Assembly: GCF_000015665.1 (NCBI RefSeq)
Contig: NC_008817.1
Location: forward strand, 558,001-622,000
From: Prochlorococcus marinus str. MIT 9515
Lineage (GTDB): Bacteria; Cyanobacteriota; Cyanobacteriia; PCC-6307; Cyanobiaceae
Direction: 5' to 3'
DNA length: 64,000 nucleotides
The notes below the pieces were generated by a model. The model was not told where the DNA came from. It was given only the letters and a program-made list of their open reading frames with translations, and ran no database searches. This document shows positions 27,268 through 37,279 of the stretch, in pieces. Each line of letters opens with the position of its first letter. Positions within the stretch are counted from its first letter, which is position 1. Both the position numbers and the translations under genes were made by a program.

Positions 27268-30200
27268 TTGAAAAGAATTAGATCTCTAAATTTTAATAAA
27301 AAATCTTTTTTCTTAGTGGCTATTTTGTCAATTAGCTTTGTAGGGAATTTGTTATTAAATAGATTTGTTAAAGATTTATATGAGAATAGAAGAATAAGAC
27401 TAGAGGACAGGATAGGAAGATTTTTAGATAAAGATGTGGACTTGGGCGATTATGCTGGCATCAGATATTTTGGGATTTCTTTAAATAATTTCAAAATTAT
27501 TGATAATAATCATTCAAATTCTGAAATCGTAGCGAAGAATATATATATAAGCATTATGCCAATTAGATCTTTATTAAACCAAAGATGGATTTTTAATGTA
27601 ACGCCAAAAAAAAGCAAAATTGACATAAATCAAGATTTTTTCAAAAGAGAAGAACTTGATAAAAAAGAAAAAAAATTTATTAAAAATAAATTAAATTACG
27701 ATTTAAATTTTAATATAAAAGAATCTATAAATTTTAAACTAAAGGATATTGGAATAGAAACCAAAGTAAAAGGAAAATTAATATACAAATCAAAATCAAA
27801 ACATTTTTTTGGAAATATTAATACTTATGCCAAAGGTAAGGGTAATTTAAATTTAAAACTAAATACTAAATTAAATAAAGGTTTTTTTAATCTTGAGATA
27901 TTATCTCGTGGGATAAATTTGAAAGGATCTGAATATGGTTTCGGAGATAGTAAATTTGCTATAAGAAGCGGGAAAATTAAATCTAACCTTAAGTATTATA
28001 AATCTCCTAAACAAACATTTTGCAAAGGTAAGCTTTCTTTGAATAATTTAAGGTTGAAAACTAATAATCTTGTAGAGGATATTAATAGTGATTTTATTGG
28101 GCTTTTATGCCAAGGTAATAATATTATCGCTGATACAAAAAATCTTAATTACGGTACTTTAATATCAAATTTCAATCTAAATTTTCCTTTAAATCAAGAT
28201 ATTAATATTATAAATTTAAAAGGTAATGTTGGATATTTAGATAGTTTGAATCCTGAAATACAATTATCAGGAGATGTTCCGTATTGGTTTGATAAAAGTG
28301 GTATAAACTTTGGAGATATTAATTCTAATTTTATTCTTAATAGAACTCAATTATCAAATTTAAATATTTTCCGTAAAAATAGGATCAGAGGTTTTATTAC
28401 TGCAAAAGGGGAATTTAAGGGTAAGATAAATAACCCGGATATTCAAATCAATTTCAATGTTGATTATCCACATTATAAAGGTATAAGAATAAGAGAAATA
28501 TGGGAAGGAGAGATCAAAAATCAAGATAATCAATATGTCGTAAATATGAATAATAGATATTCACCCGTGCCTTCTTTTCTTACCTTTAATTTTGATTCAA
28601 AGATTAAGTTAGAAAATATAACCTTTAGTAGAATATTTAATTCCAATAAAGGTACTTTAAATCTAACTAAAGATGTTGATAAGTATCGTTGGAATGCGAA
28701 TAATTTCCCTCTAGATGAGATTGAATTGGCTACTAATAATAATGAATTCGATCGAGTTAGTGGGATTGTAAATGGTTCGGGTTTTATATCTAAGGATCAA
28801 ACCTATTATGACGGTCGTTTGGCTTGGAGTCTCGGCAAATATAAGAATATAAAATTTGAAAATTCATTATTTTATTTTACTTTTAATGATAAATCTTTTT
28901 ATATAAATTCCTCATTGTATCCAATTGATGGAGGTATGATTGATCTTGAATATGATTCTAATAAAGATAATAATTTTAATATAATTTTTAATAATATTAG
29001 TACTAGTTGGACATTACTAACAGCTGTGGATATTTTAAATCTTGATAATAAAAAAATTCTTCCAAATAGTAATTCTAGAGCCTTAGATGATATAGAAATA
29101 AATAATACTAATAGCTCATTTAAGGATAAGATCCTTTTGATAAATAATTTTATAAATGATAAAGCTTTTTCAGATGATAAATTAAATTTAAAAAGATATT
29201 TAAGTAAATTTGAAAGTAGATACGATGCAAATGTAACTATAGAAAGTAATAACTCATCTGATTTCAAATTGAAAACTAAATTAAACGGATATCTTGATTT
29301 AAAAAATGATATTAAAGAAAGTTCTAGAGAAAATTTTTCACTAGATTTAGAAGGAGGGATTTTTACAGGAAAAGGTTTTCTAAATATTAATAAATTGCCT
29401 TTAAAAACTATAAATATTTTTCTAGACAAGCCTAGAGATTTTGAAGGGAGTTTCGATATTAATTTACTTTATGACCTAGATAAAAAATCTTTTGCAACTA
29501 ATATTTCTTCAAATAATACTTCAATTTTTAATAACCCTATCATTCTGGATATTGGGGACATCCAATATAGGGACTCTATTTTTAATTTAGATTTATCTTT
29601 ATTATTAAATAACTCTAGTACTCCAATAAATATTTCTGGTTATATACCTATTAATAGAGAGGAAAAATTAGACTTGAGATTAAATGGTAATGGTAAGTTT
29701 ATTGAATTAATTGATATCTTTGCGGATGATTATTTCACCTTTAAGAAAGGTGATGTAAATCTAAGAATGATAATTAAAGGAACCCTTAATAAACCTATTG
29801 CGAATGGTTTTGTTTTTATAAAGGATTCTGAAATTGATATTTATAGCAATATTATTAAAAATATAAATAGTACTATTATTTTCGATTTTGATCATATAGA
29901 AATTAAAAACCTAAAGGCTTCAGATGATGATTCTGGTAATATTTTCGTAAATGGCTCACTACCTTTTTATAAAAAAAGTAGCACTAATGATAAAGATATT
30001 AGTTTGATATCAAATAAATTTAATATTAAATCTAGTAATATGAATTTTCTAATTGATTCTAAAATTAATATAGGAGGATCATTCAAAAAGCCCGTATTTG
30101 GCGGAAAATTAGCACTAAACAATGGATTCGTTAATTTAAATAACCCTAATAAAAAAAATATCAAGAAAAATAATGTTAAAGAAATAAATGATGAAAAGAA

Positions 30201-31215
30201 TTGGCCCGAACTATATTGGGGAAAAGATGAAAGAATTGAAATAATTTCAAATGAAACGATATTAAATTCTTTCCTTTTGGGAGAAAATGTCCCGAATTAT
30301 CTTGAGAATTTAAGTTTTAAGAACCTTAAATTAAAACTTGGTCCGGATTTTAGAATTCAATACTCAGAAATAATTAAAGCTTATTTAGACACTAAGTTAG
30401 ATTTGAATTTCAATGGAAATGTTGGTAAAGATTTAAACGCTAGAGGACTTATTACCTTAAGTAAAGGTATAGCAAATCTATATACAACCCCTTTCAAATT
30501 GGATAAAAATAAAGAAAATTATATTTTATTTGCCTCAAGAAGTGGCATTGTTCCTTTTATCAACTTTTCACTAACTAGTAAAGTTCCAGATTTAATAATC
30601 CCAATTAGTGAAAATAATCAAGATCTAAATAGTTCAAGTGGTTTAGATTCGAATGTTGGTTCAAGTGGTTTTGGGGTAGTTGGAATAGGTAATACAAGAC
30701 TTATAAAAATTGAGGCTTCATATGAAGGATTTCTCGATCAATTATCTTTTGAAGATGAAAATAAAAAAATACAACTAAGAAGTACACCTAGCTATAACAG
30801 ATCTCAAATTATTGGTTTGATAGGAGGAAACTCTGCAAATTTAATAAATAGAGCATTTATTTCTCAAATAAATAGTTCAGATGGATTTAGTGATCGATTT
30901 CAACTATCTTTATATCCTGCTTTAATAGAGAATAATGAATCAATAAATAATGTTTTTTCAAATGAAAAATTTGAAGTCAATGATACCGAAGATTCATCTT
31001 CTAATGTAGGATTTTCTTCTCAAGCTTGGATTGCTGAAATAGGACTTGATATTACAGATAGAGTGAACTTTGCCGTTCAAGCAACACCCGACAGGGATGA
31101 TTTACCGCCTCTTGGAATACTTACTTTGCAAGCTAATCCAAACTTAGAATTGTTAGGAACTATCGATTCTGATGGAAAGTGGAAAAGTCAACTACAGTTA
31201 TTTTTTAGATATTAA
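27268..31215 (+). CDS. TamB-like translocation/assembly module protein (DUF490, AsmA-like)
   Basis: This is the largest gene in the window, 1315 residues. An N-terminal hydrophobic anchor (about 13-30) precedes over 1200 residues of repeated beta strands, poor in cysteine and very rich in Asn, Lys, Ile and Ser. The C-terminal DUF490/TamB region (from about 960) contains LKLGPDFRIQYS, ARGLITLSKGIANLYTTPF and a final strand ending LFFRY, typical of TamB. TamB proteins bridge inner and outer membranes and help move lipids or assemble outer-membrane proteins. The start is TTG just before a basic stretch. No TamA/Omp85 gene is nearby. Confidence 0.85.
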   Translation: MKRIRSLNFNKKSFFLVAILSISFVGNLLLNRFVKDLYENRRIRLEDRIGRFLDKDVDLGDYAGIRYFGISLNNFKIIDNNHSNSEIVAKNIYISIMPIRSLLNQRWIFNVTPKKSKIDINQDFFKREELDKKEKKFIKNKLNYDLNFNIKESINFKLKDIGIETKVKGKLIYKSKSKHFFGNINTYAKGKGNLNLKLNTKLNKGFFNLEILSRGINLKGSEYGFGDSKFAIRSGKIKSNLKYYKSPKQTFCKGKLSLNNLRLKTNNLVEDINSDFIGLLCQGNNIIADTKNLNYGTLISNFNLNFPLNQDINIINLKGNVGYLDSLNPEIQLSGDVPYWFDKSGINFGDINSNFILNRTQLSNLNIFRKNRIRGFITAKGEFKGKINNPDIQINFNVDYPHYKGIRIREIWEGEIKNQDNQYVVNMNNRYSPVPSFLTFNFDSKIKLENITFSRIFNSNKGTLNLTKDVDKYRWNANNFPLDEIELATNNNEFDRVSGIVNGSGFISKDQTYYDGRLAWSLGKYKNIKFENSLFYFTFNDKSFYINSSLYPIDGGMIDLEYDSNKDNNFNIIFNNISTSWTLLTAVDILNLDNKKILPNSNSRALDDIEINNTNSSFKDKILLINNFINDKAFSDDKLNLKRYLSKFESRYDANVTIESNNSSDFKLKTKLNGYLDLKNDIKESSRENFSLDLEGGIFTGKGFLNINKLPLKTINIFLDKPRDFEGSFDINLLYDLDKKSFATNISSNNTSIFNNPIILDIGDIQYRDSIFNLDLSLLLNNSSTPINISGYIPINREEKLDLRLNGNGKFIELIDIFADDYFTFKKGDVNLRMIIKGTLNKPIANGFVFIKDSEIDIYSNIIKNINSTIIFDFDHIEIKNLKASDDDSGNIFVNGSLPFYKKSSTNDKDISLISNKFNIKSSNMNFLIDSKINIGGSFKKPVFGGKLALNNGFVNLNNPNKKNIKKNNVKEINDEKNWPELYWGKDERIEIISNETILNSFLLGENVPNYLENLSFKNLKLKLGPDFRIQYSEIIKAYLDTKLDLNFNGNVGKDLNARGLITLSKGIANLYTTPFKLDKNKENYILFASRSGIVPFINFSLTSKVPDLIIPISENNQDLNSSSGLDSNVGSSGFGVVGIGNTRLIKIEASYEGFLDQLSFEDENKKIQLRSTPSYNRSQIIGLIGGNSANLINRAFISQINSSDGFSDRFQLSLYPALIENNESINNVFSNEKFEVNDTEDSSSNVGFSSQAWIAEIGLDITDRVNFAVQATPDRDDLPPLGILTLQANPNLELLGTIDSDGKWKSQLQLFFRY

Positions 31216-31247
31216 TTCCTAAAATAAAAGTTTTAAGAATGCTTATT

Positions 31248-31275
31248 TTGACTTATTATTAAATTTAAATAAAAT
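31248..31275 (+). promoter_or_regulatory. Strong putative sigma-70 promoter abutting proA
   Basis: TTGACT at 31248-31253 and TAAAAT at 31270-31275 are spaced by 16 bp. This is the best match to a consensus -35 seen in the window. Initiation six to seven bases after the -10 would fall at 31281-31283, on the ATG of proA (31282), which implies a leaderless or nearly leaderless mRNA. Confidence 0.5.
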
Positions 31276-31281
31276 CAAATT

Positions 31282-32592
31282 ATGACTGATATATTTGAAG
31301 TTCCCAGCCCAGATAATAATCTTTTAGATAAAGCTGAGCAACTTCGCTTAGCTTCAATTAAAACTAGTCAAACAAATAATAATGAGAGAATTAGAGCTTT
31401 GAATTTAATGGCTGACTCTCTAGAAAAAAACTCAAAAGAAATAATTGACTCTAATTTTGAAGATTATAAAAAAGCAGAAATAAAAGGAATTTCAAAGGCC
31501 TTACTTTCTAGATTAAAGCTATCAAAAGAAAAACTAAATTTAGGAATAGAAGGGATAAGAAAAGTTGGTGACTTGTCAGATCCACTAGGTCAAATCCAAA
31601 TAAAAAAGGAACTTTCCAAAGGACTCATTCTAGAGAGAAAAACAGTTCCTATTGGAGTGCTAGGAGTGATTTTCGAATCAAGACCTGATGCAGTAATGCA
31701 AATAAGTTCTTTGGCAATTAGAGCTGGGAATGGAGTAATGCTTAAAGGGGGGAGTGAAGCCAATTTTACTAATCAAGCAATTGTTAGTGCACTTAAGAAG
31801 GGTTTGCAGAAATCAAATATCGATGATAACGCTATCTGTCTTTTAACAAGTAGAAAAGATAGTATGGCGATGCTGAACTTAGAAAAATTTATAAATTTAA
31901 TTATTCCAAGAGGAAGTAATGAACTCGTTAAATTTATACAGGAAAATACAGGAATCCCTGTTCTTGGCCATGCTGATGGGATTTGTCATTTATACATAGA
32001 CGATGAAGTAAATCTTGATATTGCTTTAAAAGTGGCTTTAGATAGTAAGATTCAATATCCAGCTGCCTGTAATGCTATTGAGACTCTTTTAATACATAAA
32101 AGTATTGCCCCTGCCTTTCTGAAAAAAGCTATCCCAATTTTTAATTCTAATAATGTTAAGTTGATTGGAGATAAAAAAGCTGTTAAATTGGGCGTCGCTT
32201 TTGAAGCTAATTACGAGGACTGGCAAACTGAATATTTAGATCTTATTCTCTCTATAAAAATTGTTGATGATTTAGAAGAAGGAATTGCTCATATACAAAA
32301 ATTCAGTTCAAAACATACAGATGGAATAATCACTGAAAATATAAGTAACGCTAATAAATTCATGAGTGAGATAGATAGTGCAGGGGTTTTTCATAATTGC
32401 TCAACAAGGTTCGCAGATGGTTTTAGATATGGCTTTGGAGCTGAAGTTGGGATATCTACTCAGACATTACCCCCAAGAGGTCCAGTAGGACTGGAGGGGT
32501 TGGTAACGTATAAGTATTTTTTAAGAGGTGAAGGCCATAGTGTTGATGATTTTTCATCTGGAAAATCAATATATACCCATAAAGATCTTTAA
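31282..32592 (+). CDS. proA: Gamma-glutamyl phosphate reductase
   Basis: ProA reduces gamma-glutamyl phosphate to glutamate semialdehyde in proline synthesis. The 436-residue protein has GVLGVIFESRPDAVMQI near residue 125, GNGVMLKGGSEA, and LIIPRGS. The catalytic Cys lies in QYPAACNAIETLL near residue 262, and the C-terminal FGFGAEVGISTQTLPPRGPVG is the family signature (here as YGFGAEVG). The length is normal. There is no proB next to it. folB follows after 11 bp. Confidence 0.95.
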   Translation: MTDIFEVPSPDNNLLDKAEQLRLASIKTSQTNNNERIRALNLMADSLEKNSKEIIDSNFEDYKKAEIKGISKALLSRLKLSKEKLNLGIEGIRKVGDLSDPLGQIQIKKELSKGLILERKTVPIGVLGVIFESRPDAVMQISSLAIRAGNGVMLKGGSEANFTNQAIVSALKKGLQKSNIDDNAICLLTSRKDSMAMLNLEKFINLIIPRGSNELVKFIQENTGIPVLGHADGICHLYIDDEVNLDIALKVALDSKIQYPAACNAIETLLIHKSIAPAFLKKAIPIFNSNNVKLIGDKKAVKLGVAFEANYEDWQTEYLDLILSIKIVDDLEEGIAHIQKFSSKHTDGIITENISNANKFMSEIDSAGVFHNCSTRFADGFRYGFGAEVGISTQTLPPRGPVGLEGLVTYKYFLRGEGHSVDDFSSGKSIYTHKDL

Positions 32593-32603
32593 ATATTATA
32601 AGA

Positions 32604-32966
32604 ATGGGAACATATTTAAAAATTAAGAATATTAAACTTTGGTCAAGAGTTGGTGTCCTAGAAGAAGAAAGAGAATTAGGGCAACTTTTTAGTTTAGATG
32701 TACTTCTATGGGCTGATTTTGAAAAGTGTACTCAAAATGATGATATTAAAAGTACAGTTGATTATTCAAAATTAGTTGAAATAGTAAAATATCAATCCAA
32801 GAAAATATGTTGCTTTACTATTGAGAAATATTCAAATGAAATTTTAAAAATTATTGATGAAGAGTTTGAACTTAGCCGAATTAAAATAATACTAACGAAA
32901 TGTAAGCCTCCAATAATTGGTTTTGATGGAGAGGTCTCAATTGTAAGAGTTTTAGAAAATAATTAA
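32604..32966 (+). CDS. folB: Dihydroneopterin aldolase
   Basis: FolB cleaves dihydroneopterin to 6-hydroxymethyl-dihydropterin and glycolaldehyde in folate synthesis. The 120-residue protein begins with a strand and GVLEEERELGQLFSLDV (pterin-site Glu), then STVDYSKLVE, FTIEKYSNEI with the conserved Glu, and the C-terminal KCKPPIIGFDGEVSI with the catalytic Lys region. The length is typical of the octameric T-fold enzyme. It lies between proA and the lipase gene with gaps of 11 and 5 bp, so it is probably cotranscribed. Confidence 0.9.
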   Translation: MGTYLKIKNIKLWSRVGVLEEERELGQLFSLDVLLWADFEKCTQNDDIKSTVDYSKLVEIVKYQSKKICCFTIEKYSNEILKIIDEEFELSRIKIILTKCKPPIIGFDGEVSIVRVLENN

Positions 32967-32971
32967 AAGTT

Positions 32972-33565
32972 TTGTCAAAAAGAGATCCCATAATATTAAT
33001 TCATGGTCTTTGGAATACAGCAGATATCTTTTCTTCGATTACTTCGAAACTTGATGAGATTGGAATTGAATATTTTGCACCAACTTTGAAGCATGAATAT
33101 GGAATGACATCTATTGTTGAATTAACTAGTTTATTAAATGATTTAATTTTAGAGAAATATGGTTATGAAAAAAAACTTGATATTTTGGGATTCTCAATGG
33201 GAGGAATAATTGGTAGGTATTGGATAAAAAAAATGAATGGTTATAAAAGAACTAGAAGATTTATAACGGTGGGTTCACCTCACAAAGGAACATTGGCATC
33301 ACAATTAATTCCTAAATATCCATTTAAAGGAATATCTGAAATGAAAATAAATAGCTATTTATTAAGAGAATTGTCAAAATCTGATTATCTTCTTAAGGGG
33401 ATTCATTGTATAAGTTTTTTTACTTATTGGGACCTTATGGTTTTCCCAGGATGGAGAGCAAATTTAAATTACGGTGACAAAATATCACTAAAAATTTATA
33501 AACATAGAAATTTAGTGAGGAATAAAGATGCGGTCGCACAAATTATTGACAGGCTTCTTGGGTAA
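32972..33565 (+). CDS. Small lipase/esterase (alpha/beta hydrolase)
   Basis: This 197-residue hydrolase begins after TTG with PIILIHGLWNTADIF, the HG oxyanion motif. The nucleophile is Ser in ILGFSMGGIIGRYW (about residue 75). VGSPHKGTLAS follows, as in triacylglycerol-lipase-like proteins. A C-terminal Asp (WDLMVFPG) and His (YKHRNLV) may complete the triad. The substrate is unknown and no signal peptide is visible. Its 3' end overlaps the convergent prlC by 23 bp. Confidence 0.82.
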   Translation: MSKRDPIILIHGLWNTADIFSSITSKLDEIGIEYFAPTLKHEYGMTSIVELTSLLNDLILEKYGYEKKLDILGFSMGGIIGRYWIKKMNGYKRTRRFITVGSPHKGTLASQLIPKYPFKGISEMKINSYLLRELSKSDYLLKGIHCISFFTYWDLMVFPGWRANLNYGDKISLKIYKHRNLVRNKDAVAQIIDRLLG

Positions 33566-35645
33566 CAGATGATAGACCTAAGTGTCTTATCAAAGAATCT
33601 GTTTTTGGTTCTCTCCCTCTAAATAATTTAAATACTTCTAGTGGAGAGAAACTTCCTCCAAGACTTAAAACTGTGTCTTTAAACTTTTTGCCAATTTTCT
33701 TTATATTTTGATTATTTTCTAAATCTGCCTCTTCAAACATAGAAAAAGCATCGGCACTTAAAACTTCTGCCCATTTGTAAGAATAATATCCAGCTGAATA
33801 ACCTCCTGCAAATATGTGACTAAAGCAGCAAAGGAATTTATCTTCTTGTATCGGGTTGATTACTGTTGTATCTCGTGCAATTTCTTTTCTGATCTCTTCT
33901 GAATTTTTATCCTTATTGCTTTTGATATTGCTATGTATTCTTAGATCTGTTATTGCAAAATGTAATTGTCTTAGAGTAGCCATCCCACAATTAAAAGTTC
34001 TGTTTTTTACTAATTTTTCAAAATTCTCATCAGATAGTCTTTCCCCTGTTTCATAATGCTTTGCAATATTTAACAAGGTTTTTTTGTGAAAACACCAGTT
34101 TTCCATAAATTGACTAGGAAGTTCAACAGCATCCCATTCAACATTATTAATACCAGCTGCTTGTGGAAGATTTACGGTGGTAAGCATATGTTGAAGTCCA
34201 TGACCAAATTCATGGAAAAGAGTTTGAACTTCATCAAAACTCATCAAACTGGGCTTGTCTTTGGATGGTGGAGTTTGATTACAAACTAAATAGGCAACAG
34301 GCAAAATATTTCTACCATGATTATTTTTGTTAAGACATTCATCCATCCATGCACCTCCTCGCTTTGACTCGGGTCGTGAGTAGGGGTCAAGATAAAAGGA
34401 AGCTATTTTATTATCATCCTTATTTAGAATATTAAAATACAAAACGTCATCATTCCATACCGGCGCTTCATTAGTCGCTTCAACTACTTTGATTTCGAAT
34501 AGGTTTTCACTAAGATTAAATAGACCTTTTAAAACATCATTAAGAGGGAACCATGGTCTAAGTGATTCTTGATCTAAATTAAGCTCCTCCTTTCTAAGGA
34601 TTTCAGACCAATAACTAATGTCCCAAGCTTCAAGAGCTTCGAAAGGTGGAAATCCATTTTCTTTTGAAAACTTATTGAGTTTTTCTAATTCATTTTTGGC
34701 TGTTTTAAAAGCAGGTTTTCTCAATTCCTCTAAAAGTTTCTCGACATTTTTTATTTTATTAGCCATTTTTGTTGAGAGACTTAGTTCTGCCCAACTTTCA
34801 TAACCAAGAAGATTAGCCTGTTTAGTCCTAAGAGATAGGATCTCTTCAATAATTTGACAGTTATTATTTTTTCCGTTAGAGGCTCTGCTCACAAACGCTT
34901 TATATAAATTTTCCCTTAGATTACGATCTTTTGCATATGTCATAAATGCGGTATAGGTGGGAATATCTAAACTTAATTTCCAAGGCCCATTTTTTGGATC
35001 AGCTTCGCCTTCTTTTTTTAAATATTCATGAGCTGATATAGACATTAATTCTAAAACCCTTTCTGGCAGTCCCTCTATTTGAGATTTATCATTTAATATT
35101 AAAAACCAAGCATTAGTTGCATCTAAGACATTATTACTGAAATTTGTAGATAATTTTCCAAGCTTTTCAGAAATAACATTGAATTCTTTTTGGTCATCTA
35201 TATTTAATGAAATTCCTCGATGTTCCATTTCGAGGATTTCTTTATCAAGGATTCTACTTTTGACTTTATCAAAATTATTTGTTTCTTTAAGCTTTACTAA
35301 TGCTTTATAAATAATTTTACTTTGTCCAAACTTATTACTTAAATTAATAATTTCAGGTAAAAATTTTGAGTAAATTTCTCTTAAACTTTCGGAATTTTTT
35401 ACTCCATTTAGATGACTTATAACTCCCCAGCTCCACCTAAGAATCTCATTGACTTCATTTAGAGGATTGATCACCTTGTCCCAATCAAGATTCTTTTGGT
35501 TCAAGTAATTAGATAAAAAGTTTTCTATATTCTTGAATTCAAGATTTATTTTATCTATTACACTTGGAAATTCTTTATTAATTCTATCTGATGTAAATTT
35601 TTTAAATTCTGGCAATTCTCCATAATTAAAAATTGAAGTTTCCAT
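33543..35645 (-). CDS. prlC: Oligopeptidase A-like M3 metallopeptidase
   Basis: This 700-residue zinc peptidase degrades short peptides in the cytoplasm. The zinc-binding HEFGH is in TLFHEFGHGLQHM near residue 478, with the third ligand Glu expected in NVEWDAVELPSQFMENW. The C-terminal substrate-binding loop FAGGYSAGYYSYKWAEVLSADAF is typical of M3A enzymes. Length and motifs fit PrlC/OpdA. It lies 17 bp downstream of ndhD on the same strand. Confidence 0.93.
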   Translation of the reverse strand: METSIFNYGELPEFKKFTSDRINKEFPSVIDKINLEFKNIENFLSNYLNQKNLDWDKVINPLNEVNEILRWSWGVISHLNGVKNSESLREIYSKFLPEIINLSNKFGQSKIIYKALVKLKETNNFDKVKSRILDKEILEMEHRGISLNIDDQKEFNVISEKLGKLSTNFSNNVLDATNAWFLILNDKSQIEGLPERVLELMSISAHEYLKKEGEADPKNGPWKLSLDIPTYTAFMTYAKDRNLRENLYKAFVSRASNGKNNNCQIIEEILSLRTKQANLLGYESWAELSLSTKMANKIKNVEKLLEELRKPAFKTAKNELEKLNKFSKENGFPPFEALEAWDISYWSEILRKEELNLDQESLRPWFPLNDVLKGLFNLSENLFEIKVVEATNEAPVWNDDVLYFNILNKDDNKIASFYLDPYSRPESKRGGAWMDECLNKNNHGRNILPVAYLVCNQTPPSKDKPSLMSFDEVQTLFHEFGHGLQHMLTTVNLPQAAGINNVEWDAVELPSQFMENWCFHKKTLLNIAKHYETGERLSDENFEKLVKNRTFNCGMATLRQLHFAITDLRIHSNIKSNKDKNSEEIRKEIARDTTVINPIQEDKFLCCFSHIFAGGYSAGYYSYKWAEVLSADAFSMFEEADLENNQNIKKIGKKFKDTVLSLGGSFSPLEVFKLFRGREPKTDSLIRHLGLSSVTQEACQ

Positions 35646-35662
35646 TTTTTTGAATATTAAAA

Positions 35663-37201
35663 TTAAGTGATGTTTGAAATTAACCCAACTAATTTAGCTA
35701 AAGTCAGTTGTTGACTGAGAGCATCTGTGGAAGATTCATATAAATTTATTGCTATTTTTGGCCAAAAACCTATAACCAGAGTAGGTAAAAGCAAACTAAA
35801 ACCAATAGTTAATTCTCTCCCATTCATTTCTTTGACAGAAGCAAGTGCTGGGATCCTAGGCCCAAAAAATACTCTTCTACACATAGAGAGAAGATATATG
35901 GGCGTTAAAACTAAACCAATAGCTGCTATAAGAATCGTTATTGATCTAAAGAGTGAGCTAAAGCCTTCTTGACTTGTGATTCCCAAAAATACAGTAATTT
36001 CACTTATAAAGCCACTCATCCCTGGTAGTGCTAAAGATGCTAAAGAGCTAGCAAGGAAAAAAGCAAATGTTATGGGTAAAACTTTTGCTAAACCCCCCAT
36101 GTTAGGAATCGAAAGGGTATTTGTCCTTTCATAAAAAGATCCAGTTACGAAAAACATAGCTGCAGCTATAAGACCATGGCTAATCATTTGTAGCATTGCA
36201 CCGCTTATACCTAAAGCATCTACTGCACCGATTCCTAAAAGTACAAATCCCATATGACTTACTGAACTACATGCAATTCTTCTTTTAACATTATCTTGAG
36301 CAAATGCATTTAATGCTCCATAAATTATGTTAATTATTCCAAGAATAATTAAAGCTGGTGCAAGTTTAAGATGTACTTCAGGTAAGATTTGAACATTAAA
36401 TCTTAAGAGTGCATAGCCACCCATCTTCAAAAGAATCCCAGCGAGAAGCATTGAAACAGGAGCATTAGCTTCACCATGAGCGTCGGGTAACCATGTATGT
36501 AGAGGGAAAATAGGGAGTTTAACTCCAAACCCTATTAAAAAGCCTAAATAAGAGAGTAATGCAAGACTTCCTTGTGCATGTTTATTAGTTAGTTCACTTA
36601 AATTTAAGGTAAAAGTATCCCCGCTCAGTGCTAATGCTAATCCACTTATAAGGATTAATAAAGAAGCTAAAGCAGTATAAAGTATAAATTTCGTAGCAGC
36701 ATAAAGTCTCTTTTTACCTCCCCAAATAGCAATCAGAAGATAAACAGGGACGAGTTCTAATTCCCATGCCAAGAAAAATAATAAGAAATCTTGAGAAAGG
36801 AATACCAATGCCTGTGCTGAGGCCTGAACTAAAAGTAATGCAAAATATAAATTTGCTTTTTTCTTTACTTTCCAACTTGCTGCAGCTGATAAAAACGTAA
36901 TTAATCCGCTTAAAGCGATTAAAGGAGCCGAGAGGCCATCTACCCCAAGAGACCATTCCAAGCCTATGGAAGGTAGCCAAGATAATCTTTCTAACAACTG
37001 TAATGAACTATCAGTATTGTCAAATTTCTGAAGTAATACACCTACAATGAGTAAAAAATCTATAAATAAAAAACCTAAAGATATATTTCTTGGAAGAGAA
37101 TTATCTTCTCCCTCATTTGTTTTTAAAAAAGGCATTATTAACGCCCCAATCAAAGGTAATAAAACAATAGATGATAACCAAGGAAAAGATTCTAAATTCA
37201 T
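35663..37201 (-). CDS. ndhD: NDH-1 subunit NdhD (NuoM-like proton-pumping subunit)
   Basis: This 512-residue membrane protein has about 14 hydrophobic helices. It carries the antiporter-like subunit features: [13 protein letters not shown], the helix with Glu in [16 protein letters not shown] near residue 145, the Lys/His helices [24 protein letters not shown] near 230, and [14 protein letters not shown] near 310. It belongs to the NuoM/NdhD family that pumps protons in NDH-1 complexes. Which NdhD paralogue it is cannot be settled here. It stands between thrB and prlC, away from other ndh genes. Confidence 0.93.
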   Translation of the reverse strand: MNLESFPWLSSIVLLPLIGALIMPFLKTNEGEDNSLPRNISLGFLFIDFLLIVGVLLQKFDNTDSSLQLLERLSWLPSIGLEWSLGVDGLSAPLIALSGLITFLSAAASWKVKKKANLYFALLLVQASAQALVFLSQDFLLFFLAWELELVPVYLLIAIWGGKKRLYAATKFILYTALASLLILISGLALALSGDTFTLNLSELTNKHAQGSLALLSYLGFLIGFGVKLPIFPLHTWLPDAHGEANAPVSMLLAGILLKMGGYALLRFNVQILPEVHLKLAPALIILGIINIIYGALNAFAQDNVKRRIACSSVSHMGFVLLGIGAVDALGISGAMLQMISHGLIAAAMFFVTGSFYERTNTLSIPNMGGLAKVLPITFAFFLASSLASLALPGMSGFISEITVFLGITSQEGFSSLFRSITILIAAIGLVLTPIYLLSMCRRVFFGPRIPALASVKEMNGRELTIGFSLLLPTLVIGFWPKIAINLYESSTDALSQQLTLAKLVGLISNIT

Positions 37202-37279
37202 TTATGTAATGAACAATTTTTTTATTGTAGTTGAAGATACTCCAGCTTGAGACTTTAACATTAAAAAGTGTAAGTAAAA

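Noticed and set aside
28899-29429. A 176-codon open frame on the minus strand
   Set aside because: It is a shadow of the TamB-like gene, low in complexity and without recognisable motifs.
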